Positions 50,801 to 58,073 of a stretch of 64,000 nt of DNA are shown piece by piece (positions within the stretch are counted from its first letter, which is position 1; every line of letters begins with the position of its first letter). The translations under genes and the position numbers were made by a program. The stretch lies in NCBI GenBank assembly GCA_016841645.1, contig JAENYS010000006.1, positions 62,001 to 126,000 of the forward strand. Direction: 5' to 3'. The stretch comes from Desulfoscipio geothermicus (GTDB taxonomy: Bacteria > Bacillota > Desulfotomaculia > Desulfotomaculales > Desulfallaceae). The notes beneath the pieces were generated by a model that searched no databases, was not told the DNA's origin, and saw only the letters and a list, made by a program, of their open reading frames with translations.

Positions 50801-51989
50801 CATAAACCTGCAGTTTGGAACGGAAAGCCAAGTGTTCCGATGGGGGTTGGCTACGGGAACTTCTATTTTAACCCCGGGCCAGTGGGTGCGAGTGATTACC
50901 AGCCCTGCTTCCCAAGAAGTATGGCGGGTGGATATTGCCGATGCGGCGGATAAAATTGCTACAACCCTTGAAGAATATGTTCCGGGCAAGGGTATTAAGC
51001 TAGCCGATGGCGGGGTTTACCAACTAAGCAATGCTTCGGTGGTCACCAAAAATGATTGGCCTGTGCAGCCCGGGGATCTGGTGCCGGGGGAACAAGTAAA
51101 AGTAATCCCCTTGTATGGCCCTGAGGGTGAGAAGATTGTTGCTTTGCTGGAGGCCCAAACGCGCCGGGATGTCAAACCCCCTGAACTTACAATAGTATCT
51201 ACAATACCTTTTGAGGACTTTTCTCTGATTAGTGGTCATACAACCGCTACCCGGCTATATACCGTGTATCCTGATGGAATCCGTCAGGATGTTGAGTTTA
51301 GTGAATCCGGGGATTTTTATTACCCGGTCAAAGCCGGAGAAGCCGAAAACATCAGTCTGGTGGCAGTGGACGAGGATACCGGTGGAGTAGCCGGTTTGCA
51401 ATTGAGCCTGCCACGCCTGCAAAAGGGTTACACGGATATTGACGGTCACTGGGGCGAGGTGGACATTCGCAATCTGGTATCCCGGGGTATGTTAAAGGGA
51501 TACCCGGACGGCTCTTTTAAGCCCGACCGGGCGGTGAGTCGGGTGGAATTCACTGCCCTGGTCACCAGGCTGATCGGGGTAGGTAGTTCCACCGAGGAAC
51601 TGCCATACAAAGATGCGGAAGCCATCCCGTACTGGGCCCGTGGCGCTGTAGCTCTGGCCTACAGCAGAGATCTGATTGGGGGTTATCAAGATAATACTTT
51701 CCGTTCTAATGACCACATCACCAGGGAGGAAGCAGCGGTACTGCTGGTCCGGATTTACGATACCATAAACGGGGTTCCGAAAGGGCTTCCGCCAGCAGCC
51801 ATATATAATGATCAGGGGAGCATATCAGCCTGGGCGCTGCAGGACGTGCGTAAGGCTCGGGCCCTGGGATTGCTGTTCGGTAAGCCGGGTAACTTGTTCG
51901 CGCCCAAAGACTATATCACCCGGGCAGAAACAGCGTCTGCTCTTAATCACCTACTGTATAAAATTACTCAAGAAAAGAAAGAAGGATAA
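47838..51989 (+). CDS. Large S8 subtilisin-like protease with three C-terminal SLH domains
   Basis: The product is about 1383 residues, exported. It has an N-terminal hydrophobic anchor/signal (WLLMLALFVIALSIWAW) and a propeptide-like region (about 60-200). The subtilase domain has Asp247 (GLADSGLD), His290 (SGHGTHMAG) and Ser477 (GTSMATA), all intact. A beta-sandwich P-like domain (about 550-675; LAWTDPAAS) and long beta-rich repeats (about 690-1130) follow. Three SLH domains (about 1196-1383; GHWGEVDIRNLVSRGMLKGYPDGSFKPD) anchor it to secondary wall polymer. ATG 47838 follows AAAGGGGAT; ATG 47805 lacks a ribosome site. Confidence 0.92.
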   Translation: MRIKKRWLLMLALFVIALSIWAWQEADSLNRNGSDTDKTDNRNNNEAGERDKNLAMFALELNRSLTGAEEAELKDRVDWLGWLDGKTLLIRAGADQSYALQNLPYIKNIAAYLPEHKIPADLRNTPDNFVGENGKDTSTPNTAPVVLTVTLAEPGDKANVKNLVESLDGRVLDGADGRGRFLRVELPVFAVDELAASPGVMYIEKYNPPELLNDRVRDIVVARPLAISKFITADGLTGKGQTIGLADSGLDTGSMGNLHPDLESVPGKKPRVIMLKSWAGVETPADVSGHGTHMAGTLVGSGKASEGKYTGVASGASLYFQGIVDKNQNPAPPLDLKELFEPAYQAGVRVHVNGWGKKQNSYVSSTVQVDEFVRSHPDFLAIFGAGNSGAQEGSITAQANSKNALVVGASISPRPAFENEIRSSGEVASFSSRGPTGDGRIKPEMVAPGTSVISTASRLIKGNLAGRPDYTIMQGTSMATAVTGGAAALLRQYFEEYTSYSDPSAALMKATLINGARRLEQEPAAAGFGLLDIGGTIMALQNDLYEVIDDNAGLAGGANVSYEKKVTHSGAPLKVTLAWTDPAASPGARSALVNNLDLEVTGPDGVKYYGNDFDYKGVRDIRNNVEQVYIPAPAPGTYIVVVRGSSVQQDASPAKGVNQDYALVYGQPLARETVSDSNRGEVNLAGKGQLVLPEDTIAAVDNRLLFDSEKLPAGAELYLVGPPDNLEPAYAVGRTFQVSGIKALVEDGRTILVRINEEYREGGYAIDACARDALTIGGYVVQEGQVISPGVSVTAGINPYTQTIWHADITGREITGVLTGVDRQNRCIKLLDNQEVYTLAKEAVISFADIVVDGDSADLPFGASTSAELENLAPGMPVQITLGSDGQIYHLVVNRHVAVGRVVSVQPASGNVTLSSGGSYHVMQGINLDRDRISTGLKDIKEGELVILDLVPNTTEVLNLSAYSDVIYGRVIYAEKDTLYLMDNARGFINLQFGTESQVFRWGLATGTSILTPGQWVRVITSPASQEVWRVDIADAADKIATTLEEYVPGKGIKLADGGVYQLSNASVVTKNDWPVQPGDLVPGEQVKVIPLYGPEGEKIVALLEAQTRRDVKPPELTIVSTIPFEDFSLISGHTTATRLYTVYPDGIRQDVEFSESGDFYYPVKAGEAENISLVAVDEDTGGVAGLQLSLPRLQKGYTDIDGHWGEVDIRNLVSRGMLKGYPDGSFKPDRAVSRVEFTALVTRLIGVGSSTEELPYKDAEAIPYWARGAVALAYSRDLIGGYQDNTFRSNDHITREEAAVLLVRIYDTINGVPKGLPPAAIYNDQGSISAWALQDVRKARALGLLFGKPGNLFAPKDYITRAETASALNHLLYKITQEKKEG

Positions 51990-52025
51990 TAGCTTTTGCT
52001 TGGTAAAAGCTATTATCCTTCTTTT
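51978..52025. terminator. Bidirectional terminator
   Basis: A perfect 20-bp stem (51978-51997 with 52005-52024) runs from the subtilase stop codon to TTTTGCTG, and serves the convergent anti-sigma gene too. Confidence 0.85.
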
Positions 52026-52059
52026 GCTGAAGTTCCTACACTTGATTGTTGTTTTATCT

Positions 52060-53133
52060 TTAGTTTTCCAGCCATAGAATAATGGTGTCCGTATTGGCTT
52101 CCCGTTCCCAAGCCCTCAATTGCTCCTCAATGCCGGCCATCTTCACCTGTAGTTGTTTTAATTCTTCTACTATTTCGGTAGCTTGTGCTTGGGCTTGTAA
52201 TGAGCGGTACTGTTCTACCTTTTCATTGTAGCGGCTGTTCAGATCATCCCTTTGCGTATCCGTGGTTAATACCTGGCCCAGCGTTTTAAGTTCTTTCTGC
52301 AGCTTGCTCGACAGTTTACTGTTAATCACTACCTTCAATGTTTCCTGGCCGCCGTCAGATGTGCTTTCCGATCCAAGCACTTCATATTGGGCACCGGAGT
52401 TATTGATAAAGGACAAAGCCTGCTTGTGCGCGGCATTTAAATCTTCCACCTTTATCCGTACCAAAGTGCTATCAATAACGCGGTCTTGTTCAGTGCTTAA
52501 CAGCGCGTACTGCTCGGGCGTATCAATTGGAATTTGAGTATTATTCCCGGTCTGAGCAGTGCCGGACTTATTATCGTCGCTAACGGCCGGTTCTGGTTGA
52601 GTAGTGTTTAACTCTACAGCGTTATCCCCTTGTTCACCGGAGGCAGGTTGTTTGTCTGAACCCTCGCTGTCACTCTGATCATTGGGTCCAACCGGTAAAG
52701 TGTCTGGCGTGTCTATATCGTTAGCGGGGCTAGGATCCTTGGGGCTCACATGTCCCGGTTGGGTGTTGTCGCCGCTGGCCGCATGCCAGACAATGTTACC
52801 GCCCATCTGCATATATGCACCGACAGAACCCGCCGCCATTAACAAAAATGTAGCGGCTACCGCCAAATTGCGCTTCCAGCCTGCTATAAACCGGCCCAAA
52901 CCATTGATTTGTTGTTGACTTAGCTGGTTCATTACTGTTGTAGTAAACCCTGGCGGGGCTTTTATTTCTCCCAGGTCTTCCCGTAACGTATCGCCCAGTT
53001 CTTGCCAAAAGTCCATTTCGTTCTGGCAGTTCCGGCAGCTTTTCACATGCGCTTCTATTAATTCTGCTTCGGTGGTTTCCATTTCGCCGTCCAGCCATAG
53101 AGGTATCTTTTGTTTTACTTGGCTGCAGTCCAC
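52060..53133 (-). CDS. Anti-sigma factor (zf-HC2, membrane) with C-terminal sensor domain
   Basis: The product is 357 residues, GTG start behind GGAGGTGAGAATAA, 6 bp after the sigma gene. The N-terminal ZAS/zf-HC2 domain has HVKSCRNC (HxxxCxxC, about 29-36). One transmembrane segment follows (about 88-108), then a long acidic Pro/Ser/Asp-rich linker (about 115-200) and an extracytoplasmic C-terminal domain with a coiled coil (about 205-350), similar to DUF4349-type sensors. It would hold the ECF sigma until an envelope signal arrives. Confidence 0.9.
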   Translation of the reverse strand: MDCSQVKQKIPLWLDGEMETTEAELIEAHVKSCRNCQNEMDFWQELGDTLREDLGEIKAPPGFTTTVMNQLSQQQINGLGRFIAGWKRNLAVAATFLLMAAGSVGAYMQMGGNIVWHAASGDNTQPGHVSPKDPSPANDIDTPDTLPVGPNDQSDSEGSDKQPASGEQGDNAVELNTTQPEPAVSDDNKSGTAQTGNNTQIPIDTPEQYALLSTEQDRVIDSTLVRIKVEDLNAAHKQALSFINNSGAQYEVLGSESTSDGGQETLKVVINSKLSSKLQKELKTLGQVLTTDTQRDDLNSRYNEKVEQYRSLQAQAQATEIVEELKQLQVKMAGIEEQLRAWEREANTDTIILWLEN

Positions 53134-53139
53134 TTATTC

Positions 53140-53763
53140 TCACCTCCCCCGGTGCTCTTTCTTATTGTCTTTCTTATTGTAAGGAAGATTTATTCCATAT
53201 CTGCCGGCCATTTGAATAATTTTCTCCTTCAGCGTTTGACGCCCTCGGTTAATACGAGACTTTACCGTACCCAGGGAACAATCCAGCATATTAGCTATTT
53301 CATCATATGAGAAGCCCTGTACTTCTCTCAAAACCAGTACGGCCCTATGTTCAGGAGATAACTCATCCAGGGCGGTTTGTACCATGTGGCGAAATTCCTT
53401 GTTCTCATAAGCTTCTTCGGGGCTTTCAGCATCCGAAACCACCAGGCGGGGCATTTCGCCCTCCACTGTCTGCACCGGGTTGTCAAGGTAGACTTCCGGT
53501 TTCTTTTTGCGCCTTTCATTAATACAAAGGTTCACCGTAATGCGGTGCAGCCAGGTGCCAAAATCTGCCTCGTTACGAAACCCGGGCAAAGCACGGTAAG
53601 CCTTTATAAAAACATTTTGCGCCAGATCCTGGGCATCGGCATGATTGCCGGTCAGTTGGTAGCTCAGCGCGTAAATCCTATCCTGATACATGGTTACCAA
53701 CAGCTCAAACGCACTGATGTCGCCTTTTTGAGATTTTTTTACCAGGAGCTTTGCTTCGTCCAA
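53140..53763 (-). CDS. ECF RNA polymerase sigma factor (SigW-like)
   Basis: The product is 207 residues. Region 2 has YQDRIYALSYQLTGNHADAQDLAQNVFIKAYRALPGF, and region 4 has LSPEHRAVLVLREVQGFSYDEIANMLDCSLGTVKSRINRGRQTLKEKI. TTG start after GGGGGTAAGTCCC. Its own promoter 42 bp upstream carries the same GGAACTTTT-N13-TGTCTAA motif as the S-layer-like gene, implying autoregulation. It is co-transcribed with the anti-sigma gene. Confidence 0.95.
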   Translation of the reverse strand: MDEAKLLVKKSQKGDISAFELLVTMYQDRIYALSYQLTGNHADAQDLAQNVFIKAYRALPGFRNEADFGTWLHRITVNLCINERRKKKPEVYLDNPVQTVEGEMPRLVVSDAESPEEAYENKEFRHMVQTALDELSPEHRAVLVLREVQGFSYDEIANMLDCSLGTVKSRINRGRQTLKEKIIQMAGRYGINLPYNKKDNKKEHRGR

Positions 53764-53804
53764 AGGGACTTACCCCCATTGGGCCTTTTTGCTCCGGACA
53801 TTTC

Positions 53805-53833
53805 TTAGACACATATGCATATGCAAAAGTTCC
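53805..53833 (-). promoter_or_regulatory. ECF-type promoter of the sigma/anti-sigma operon
   Basis: Minus strand: GGAACTTTT, 13 bp, TGTCTAA. It is a GGAAC-type -35 with GTCTA -10, identical in both boxes and spacing to the two sites at 54048 and 54158. Confidence 0.8.
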
Positions 53834-54047
53834 GGAGCCGGCCTATTAATTGGAAAAAAATAATATTAATGCACAATCAAATAGTAAACTATATGAATAA
53901 CTTACAGTAAGTCGGGCCACATTACAAAGGTTTCTGTTGCCTGCGTCTCCTATATTTTCATTATAATACGTATACACAAGGAAGTTCCAGATGTATTATA
54001 ACGCCGGTGGTCTGAAAGGGAAAAATTAAAAATTTTATTGCATTACA

Positions 54048-54076
54048 GGAACTTTTGGCGAAAGTACTGTGTCTAA
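54048..54076 (+). promoter_or_regulatory. ECF-type promoter 1 of the S-layer-like gene
   Basis: GGAACTTTT (54048-54056), 13 bp, TGTCTAA (54070-54076), continuing TAAA. Confidence 0.75.
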
Positions 54077-54157
54077 TAAAGCAGGTTCAAACAAAGATGT
54101 GCCAAAGCGTCCTTTCCAATGCAGAATAGCCAGATTATAAAGAGATTACAAATCAGT

Positions 54158-54186
54158 GGAACTTTTGTATATAATCATGTGTCTAA
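54158..54186 (+). promoter_or_regulatory. ECF-type promoter 2 of the S-layer-like gene
   Basis: GGAACTTTT (54158-54166), 13 bp, TGTCTAA (54180-54186), continuing TAAAA. It lies 110 bp after promoter 1. The remaining leader of about 200 nt to the start codon is AT-rich. The whole 54.0-54.4 kb gap holds no gene. Confidence 0.75.
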
Positions 54187-54386
54187 TAAAATGAATTGGG
54201 CGCAAAGACAAGCAATTGGTGAAATGCATAAACAAGTGAGTTTAGCGGCCACTCCGCTTCTCTATAGAAACCAGTTAACAAATTAACTAATACCTTTTCA
54301 AAGGGGGGGATGTGAACTAAAGCTTAAGGTTTTATTTTTTCCAGGCCGAAAAAGCCAAGACAAACATTTTAAGGAGGGAAATTATT

Positions 54387-56567
54387 TTGCGTAAAGCACG
54401 GAACAAAAAGTTCTGCCTGTTAATGTCAATCGTTTTTGCGTTCACCATGATGTTTCCGTTTTCAGCATTTGCAGCAACAGAAGACAACACAAGTATAACC
54501 AGTACCTATAAGTATGTTTCCGCAGATAACGAAGTGCCTGCCGGTGTTGTTAGAGTAGTATACGATGACATGGATGCTGCTACCGACACTGTAATCGTTC
54601 AGTTGACTCTGCCGGATGGCGTGGAGTATACTGATAAGCCTGCTTCTATGGCTTGGGTTACTAAAACTAATGGTTATACTACAGGAACTAAAGTAGATTC
54701 AGCAAGCAACTACTTTGAAGCTAAATTTACAGGTTTAACTATCGCTAATTTCGATGTAGAATTTAATTATGGTTATGATCAAGGTACAATAGGCACATAT
54801 GATAGTGGTGATGTTGCTATTGATATCGCAGACGATTTTACTGGTAACCTTGATGTTGCTGTAGAAGTTATCGGTATGGATGGTGGCGATATTATTTGGA
54901 CCGACAGCGACGATGTAACCATCGCTAAGGTTTCCGAAGGTGAAGTGGATGCATACGCAGGCTCCATGAAGACCGTTTCCACTGGTGGCGGAAAAGAAGT
55001 TGCCAAAATTACACTGGAAGAATCCAAGGCCGCTGCATTCTCCCTTAACGAAATTGTAACACTGGAAATTGAAACTGAGGGCGTGGAATTTGATTCTGTA
55101 AGTCCTAGTGCTTCTTATATGACTTTGACTACCTCGGGTTCTGTGGATTCAGATGGCGATGGCTCAATAAGTGATGATGAAAAACTTGGTTTACAAAACA
55201 ATGATGATGGGGATTGTGTTTTTTACAGAGTTGCAGTAACGACTCAATCAACAAGTTTACCCGGTAAAATTAAGTTTGAAACTCCTAAGGTTGACATTGC
55301 TCCGGATGTAACGGGTGATATTGAAATTTCGGTAACCAGTAATGACGACGCTGACGTTGATGAGACCTTAACTGTAGCTACTGTTGGTGATGTTACCGCT
55401 GAAATTACTGATATTGAAGACGCTGATGGCGTAGTTTATGCCGGTCAAGATGAAGATCTGGATGTTGAATTCAAGGTTGCCACAACAGATGAAAGTGATT
55501 TTAATGATAATGCAGGCGATATTATCAGCTTTAAACTTAACAACGGCGAATTTACTACCGAACCGGAAGTTGATGGTTCAGCTACTAATGTGAAATTGTA
55601 CGATGATGATGAAGCATTCTACTATACAATTCAAGGTACTGATGATGAAGAGTTAACCATCAGTGGCATATCCATCTTATTGGATAACGATGCCGAAGCC
55701 GGCGACCTTACTTTAACAGTCGATGGCGACTATGGCGAACTCGGTGAAGTAGTTATAGCTCAAGTTGCCAAGCCTTTCACTGCAACTTCCGATAAGACTG
55801 AGATTATTGCAGAATCTCTAGGTCAGGCAGCTGGTGACATAATTCTTACCGAAACTGACGACGATGCTTTTATAGACAATCAATACCTGTACTTCGAAAT
55901 GCCCAGCGGCGTTGAGCTAAAAGGCAAACCTAGCATCGAAGTAACTGAAGGCAGTGCGGACGCTAAAATAGCGGACTTTGATGATGACTTCTTTGTTGTG
56001 CAAATCACCGAACCGAGCGGTTCTACTCCCAGTGTTCTGCGGATTTACAACATAAAATACGATACAGGTAAACTCGCTTTAACAGGCGATGTAACGGTAG
56101 ATATTTACGGTGATATTGATGAAAACATTCCAAACGAGACTCCGGCTAAGAGTAAAGTAGATACAACTGATTGGGATTTCGACGACGACAGCTTGATTAC
56201 TAGTGTAACTAACGCTACTGTGGTTGACCTAGCTGCTGTAACCGCTACCTTCGCAGTCGGTGACGAAGGCGTAGCTATCAAGAACGGTCGTACTCTGGTA
56301 CAGGTTAACATGCTATGCGATACTCTCGACCTGCAGAAGAGTTGGGATGCCGCAAGCAAGACTGCTTACTTCGTGAAGGAAGGCAAAGTAGTTGCCTTTA
56401 CGATGGGTGAAAACGCTATCTACATCAACGGCACAAAATTGCCGATGGATCAAGGCGGCGTAATCATCAACGGTGCTACCTATGCTACCCTGCGTGGTAT
56501 TCAGGCGGCATTTGGTGGCGAATTAACTTGGGATGATACAACCAAGACTGCTACCTTTGACTTCTAG
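54387..56567 (+). CDS. Secreted acidic S-layer-like protein with EF-hand and copper-amine-oxidase-N domain
   Basis: The product is 726 residues, TTG start after AAGGAGGGAAATTATT. Signal peptide ends in SAFA-ATED (about 30). The body is very Asp/Glu/Thr-rich and beta-strand-like, with repeated calcium-type acidic stretches. Residues 254-265 are a perfect EF-hand loop (DSDGDGSISDDE). The last about 115 residues (from VGDEGVAIKNGRTLVQV) are a Cu_amine_oxidN1 domain, a wall-associated module common in clostridia. Strong ribosome site, tandem ECF promoters and a strong terminator suggest high expression, as for a surface-layer protein. Exact role not proven. Confidence 0.85.
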   Translation: MRKARNKKFCLLMSIVFAFTMMFPFSAFAATEDNTSITSTYKYVSADNEVPAGVVRVVYDDMDAATDTVIVQLTLPDGVEYTDKPASMAWVTKTNGYTTGTKVDSASNYFEAKFTGLTIANFDVEFNYGYDQGTIGTYDSGDVAIDIADDFTGNLDVAVEVIGMDGGDIIWTDSDDVTIAKVSEGEVDAYAGSMKTVSTGGGKEVAKITLEESKAAAFSLNEIVTLEIETEGVEFDSVSPSASYMTLTTSGSVDSDGDGSISDDEKLGLQNNDDGDCVFYRVAVTTQSTSLPGKIKFETPKVDIAPDVTGDIEISVTSNDDADVDETLTVATVGDVTAEITDIEDADGVVYAGQDEDLDVEFKVATTDESDFNDNAGDIISFKLNNGEFTTEPEVDGSATNVKLYDDDEAFYYTIQGTDDEELTISGISILLDNDAEAGDLTLTVDGDYGELGEVVIAQVAKPFTATSDKTEIIAESLGQAAGDIILTETDDDAFIDNQYLYFEMPSGVELKGKPSIEVTEGSADAKIADFDDDFFVVQITEPSGSTPSVLRIYNIKYDTGKLALTGDVTVDIYGDIDENIPNETPAKSKVDTTDWDFDDDSLITSVTNATVVDLAAVTATFAVGDEGVAIKNGRTLVQVNMLCDTLDLQKSWDAASKTAYFVKEGKVVAFTMGENAIYINGTKLPMDQGGVIINGATYATLRGIQAAFGGELTWDDTTKTATFDF

Positions 56568-56585
56568 AATTAGTTAACTAGCTCA

Positions 56586-56620
56586 AAGAAACCGGGCTCT
56601 AAGTAGCCCGGTTTCTTTTT
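56586..56620 (+). terminator. Terminator after the S-layer-like gene
   Basis: AAGAAACCGGGCT (56586-56598) pairs perfectly with AGCCCGGTTTCTT (56605-56617), then TTTT. Confidence 0.92.
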
Positions 56621-56653
56621 TGTGGTGCATATTTATGGTACTTATACCGGGTA

Positions 56654-56682
56654 TTGACTTGTCTCGTGCTCCAGGATATAAT
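56654..56682 (+). promoter_or_regulatory. Sigma-A promoter of the TolC-like gene
   Basis: TTGACT (56654-56659), 17 bp, TATAAT (56677-56682). Confidence 0.7.
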
Positions 56683-56737
56683 TCATTTGTAATAGTTAAC
56701 TAGTTAAACTAATTTTATATTAAGGAGTTGATATTAT

Positions 56738-57844
56738 ATGCGCCGGTTTATTATGATTGCTTTATTAACATTTTTATTGATTATGGGAGGTTCTGTAACT
56801 TCGTTTGCCGCTAGTGTTGGACAATCCGTTAGTGAGCAATCAAATGATCTTAGTTTAGAGGAAGCCATTGATCTTGCGCTGGCTAAAAGTACTTCCATAG
56901 AGCAAGCCGAAAATGGCGTCGACCGGTCCTGGGAAGTACGTAAAGCTATGAGGAGTGGGTATGAATCAGGTACACCTACGACCGGAGATTTATACGAAGA
57001 TCTTCCCGGTACCAGTGATTATTTTATTAGCTTCTTGAGTGCTAATGGGAATTGGACGATAAATAAAAAAACGTTGGAGTTGACCAAAGACGCTGTTGCC
57101 TTACAGGCTAAAGGAAACTATTACGATATAATAATAAAGTTTAATAATATTGATACGGCCAAGCTATCCGTTCAAAAAGCGGAAGCCGATTATCGTATAG
57201 TTGCGGCCAAGGCTGTTGTCGGTATGGCAACAAATGTTGAAGTACAGGCGGCGGTAAGCTTGCTGGAAACGGAGAAAAGTACTTTGGGGCAAGCTCAAGC
57301 CAATTTGGAAAATGCTTATCGTACTTTAAACAGGCTTATTGGATATGATCAAGATGAACGGCCCAATTTGACAACGCCAATTGAAATTAAGAAAATAGAA
57401 GAGCCAAATTTGGAGAATAAGGTTGCTACAGCTCTTTCAACCGACAATAATCCTTATTTGTGGAGTAAAAAGGAAGGTTACGAGATCGCCAAATACACGT
57501 GGTCTTCCACCGAACCTAAAGAGGCCGGGTTAATAGATAAGGACAATGCGGAAATAACTTACGAGGAAGCTAGAAAAGACACCCGTAACAAAATATACGA
57601 GTTATATGATAATTTAAAAACTCTCGAAACTTCTTATGTGTCGGCTGAAGAAGGTGTGAATGCGGCAACAGAGGCTTTAAGAGTGACCCAGTCAATGTAT
57701 GAGGTCGGAATGGTAACTCAAAGTGATGTATTAGAAAAACAAGTAGGCCTTGCCAATGCTAAGGATGGCTTGCTTAATGTAAAGAGTTCGTATGAACTTG
57801 CTAAAGCAACTTTTGAAAAGCCATGGCTAGCTTTTGTGAGCTAA
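56738..57844 (+). CDS. TolC/OEP-like secreted coiled-coil protein
   Basis: The product is 368 residues with a signal peptide (cleaved near SFA-ASV, about 25). SLEEAIDLALAKSTSIEQAENG is the OEP N-terminal signature, and two long helical blocks (about 100-205 and 270-365) have repeated heptads. YEVGMVTQSDVLEKQVGLANAKDGLL matches the second OEP repeat. The segments that form the beta barrel in outer-membrane TolC look short or absent. In a monoderm cell it cannot be an outer-membrane channel; it may be a wall-spanning or lipid-associated periplasm-like tunnel. AAGGAGTTGATATTAT precedes ATG. Confidence 0.75.
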   Translation: MRRFIMIALLTFLLIMGGSVTSFAASVGQSVSEQSNDLSLEEAIDLALAKSTSIEQAENGVDRSWEVRKAMRSGYESGTPTTGDLYEDLPGTSDYFISFLSANGNWTINKKTLELTKDAVALQAKGNYYDIIIKFNNIDTAKLSVQKAEADYRIVAAKAVVGMATNVEVQAAVSLLETEKSTLGQAQANLENAYRTLNRLIGYDQDERPNLTTPIEIKKIEEPNLENKVATALSTDNNPYLWSKKEGYEIAKYTWSSTEPKEAGLIDKDNAEITYEEARKDTRNKIYELYDNLKTLETSYVSAEEGVNAATEALRVTQSMYEVGMVTQSDVLEKQVGLANAKDGLLNVKSSYELAKATFEKPWLAFVS

Positions 57845-58012
57845 GATGAGATTATCAATGTTAAGATAGTCTAAACAGTAAAATATTTTATGTAATTCAA
57901 TTCCTTTAACATAATATCTTGAATTTGCCTGGACATCACTGACGTTCGGGCTTTATTTGTAGCTTTCGTATCTTTCATACAAAAGGATTAAATTTTTGAA
58001 CATGTTTAAGTG

Positions 58013-58041
58013 GGAACAAAAGAACAGCAGCGGTAGTCAAA
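58013..58041 (+). promoter_or_regulatory. Possible ECF-type promoter of the 58.1-kb surface protein
   Basis: GGAAC (58013-58017), 18 bp, GTCAAA (58036-58041): same spacing as the sites at 54 kb, one mismatch in the -10. It lies 33 bp before the gene. Confidence 0.4.
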
Positions 58042-58073
58042 ATACAAAAGATATTATTAAGGAGTGAATTGAA

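Noticed and set aside
54310-54320. ATG-TGA minimal ORF behind AAAGGGGGG in the S-layer-like leader
   Set aside because: The G-run abuts the ATG with no spacing, so initiation is unlikely.
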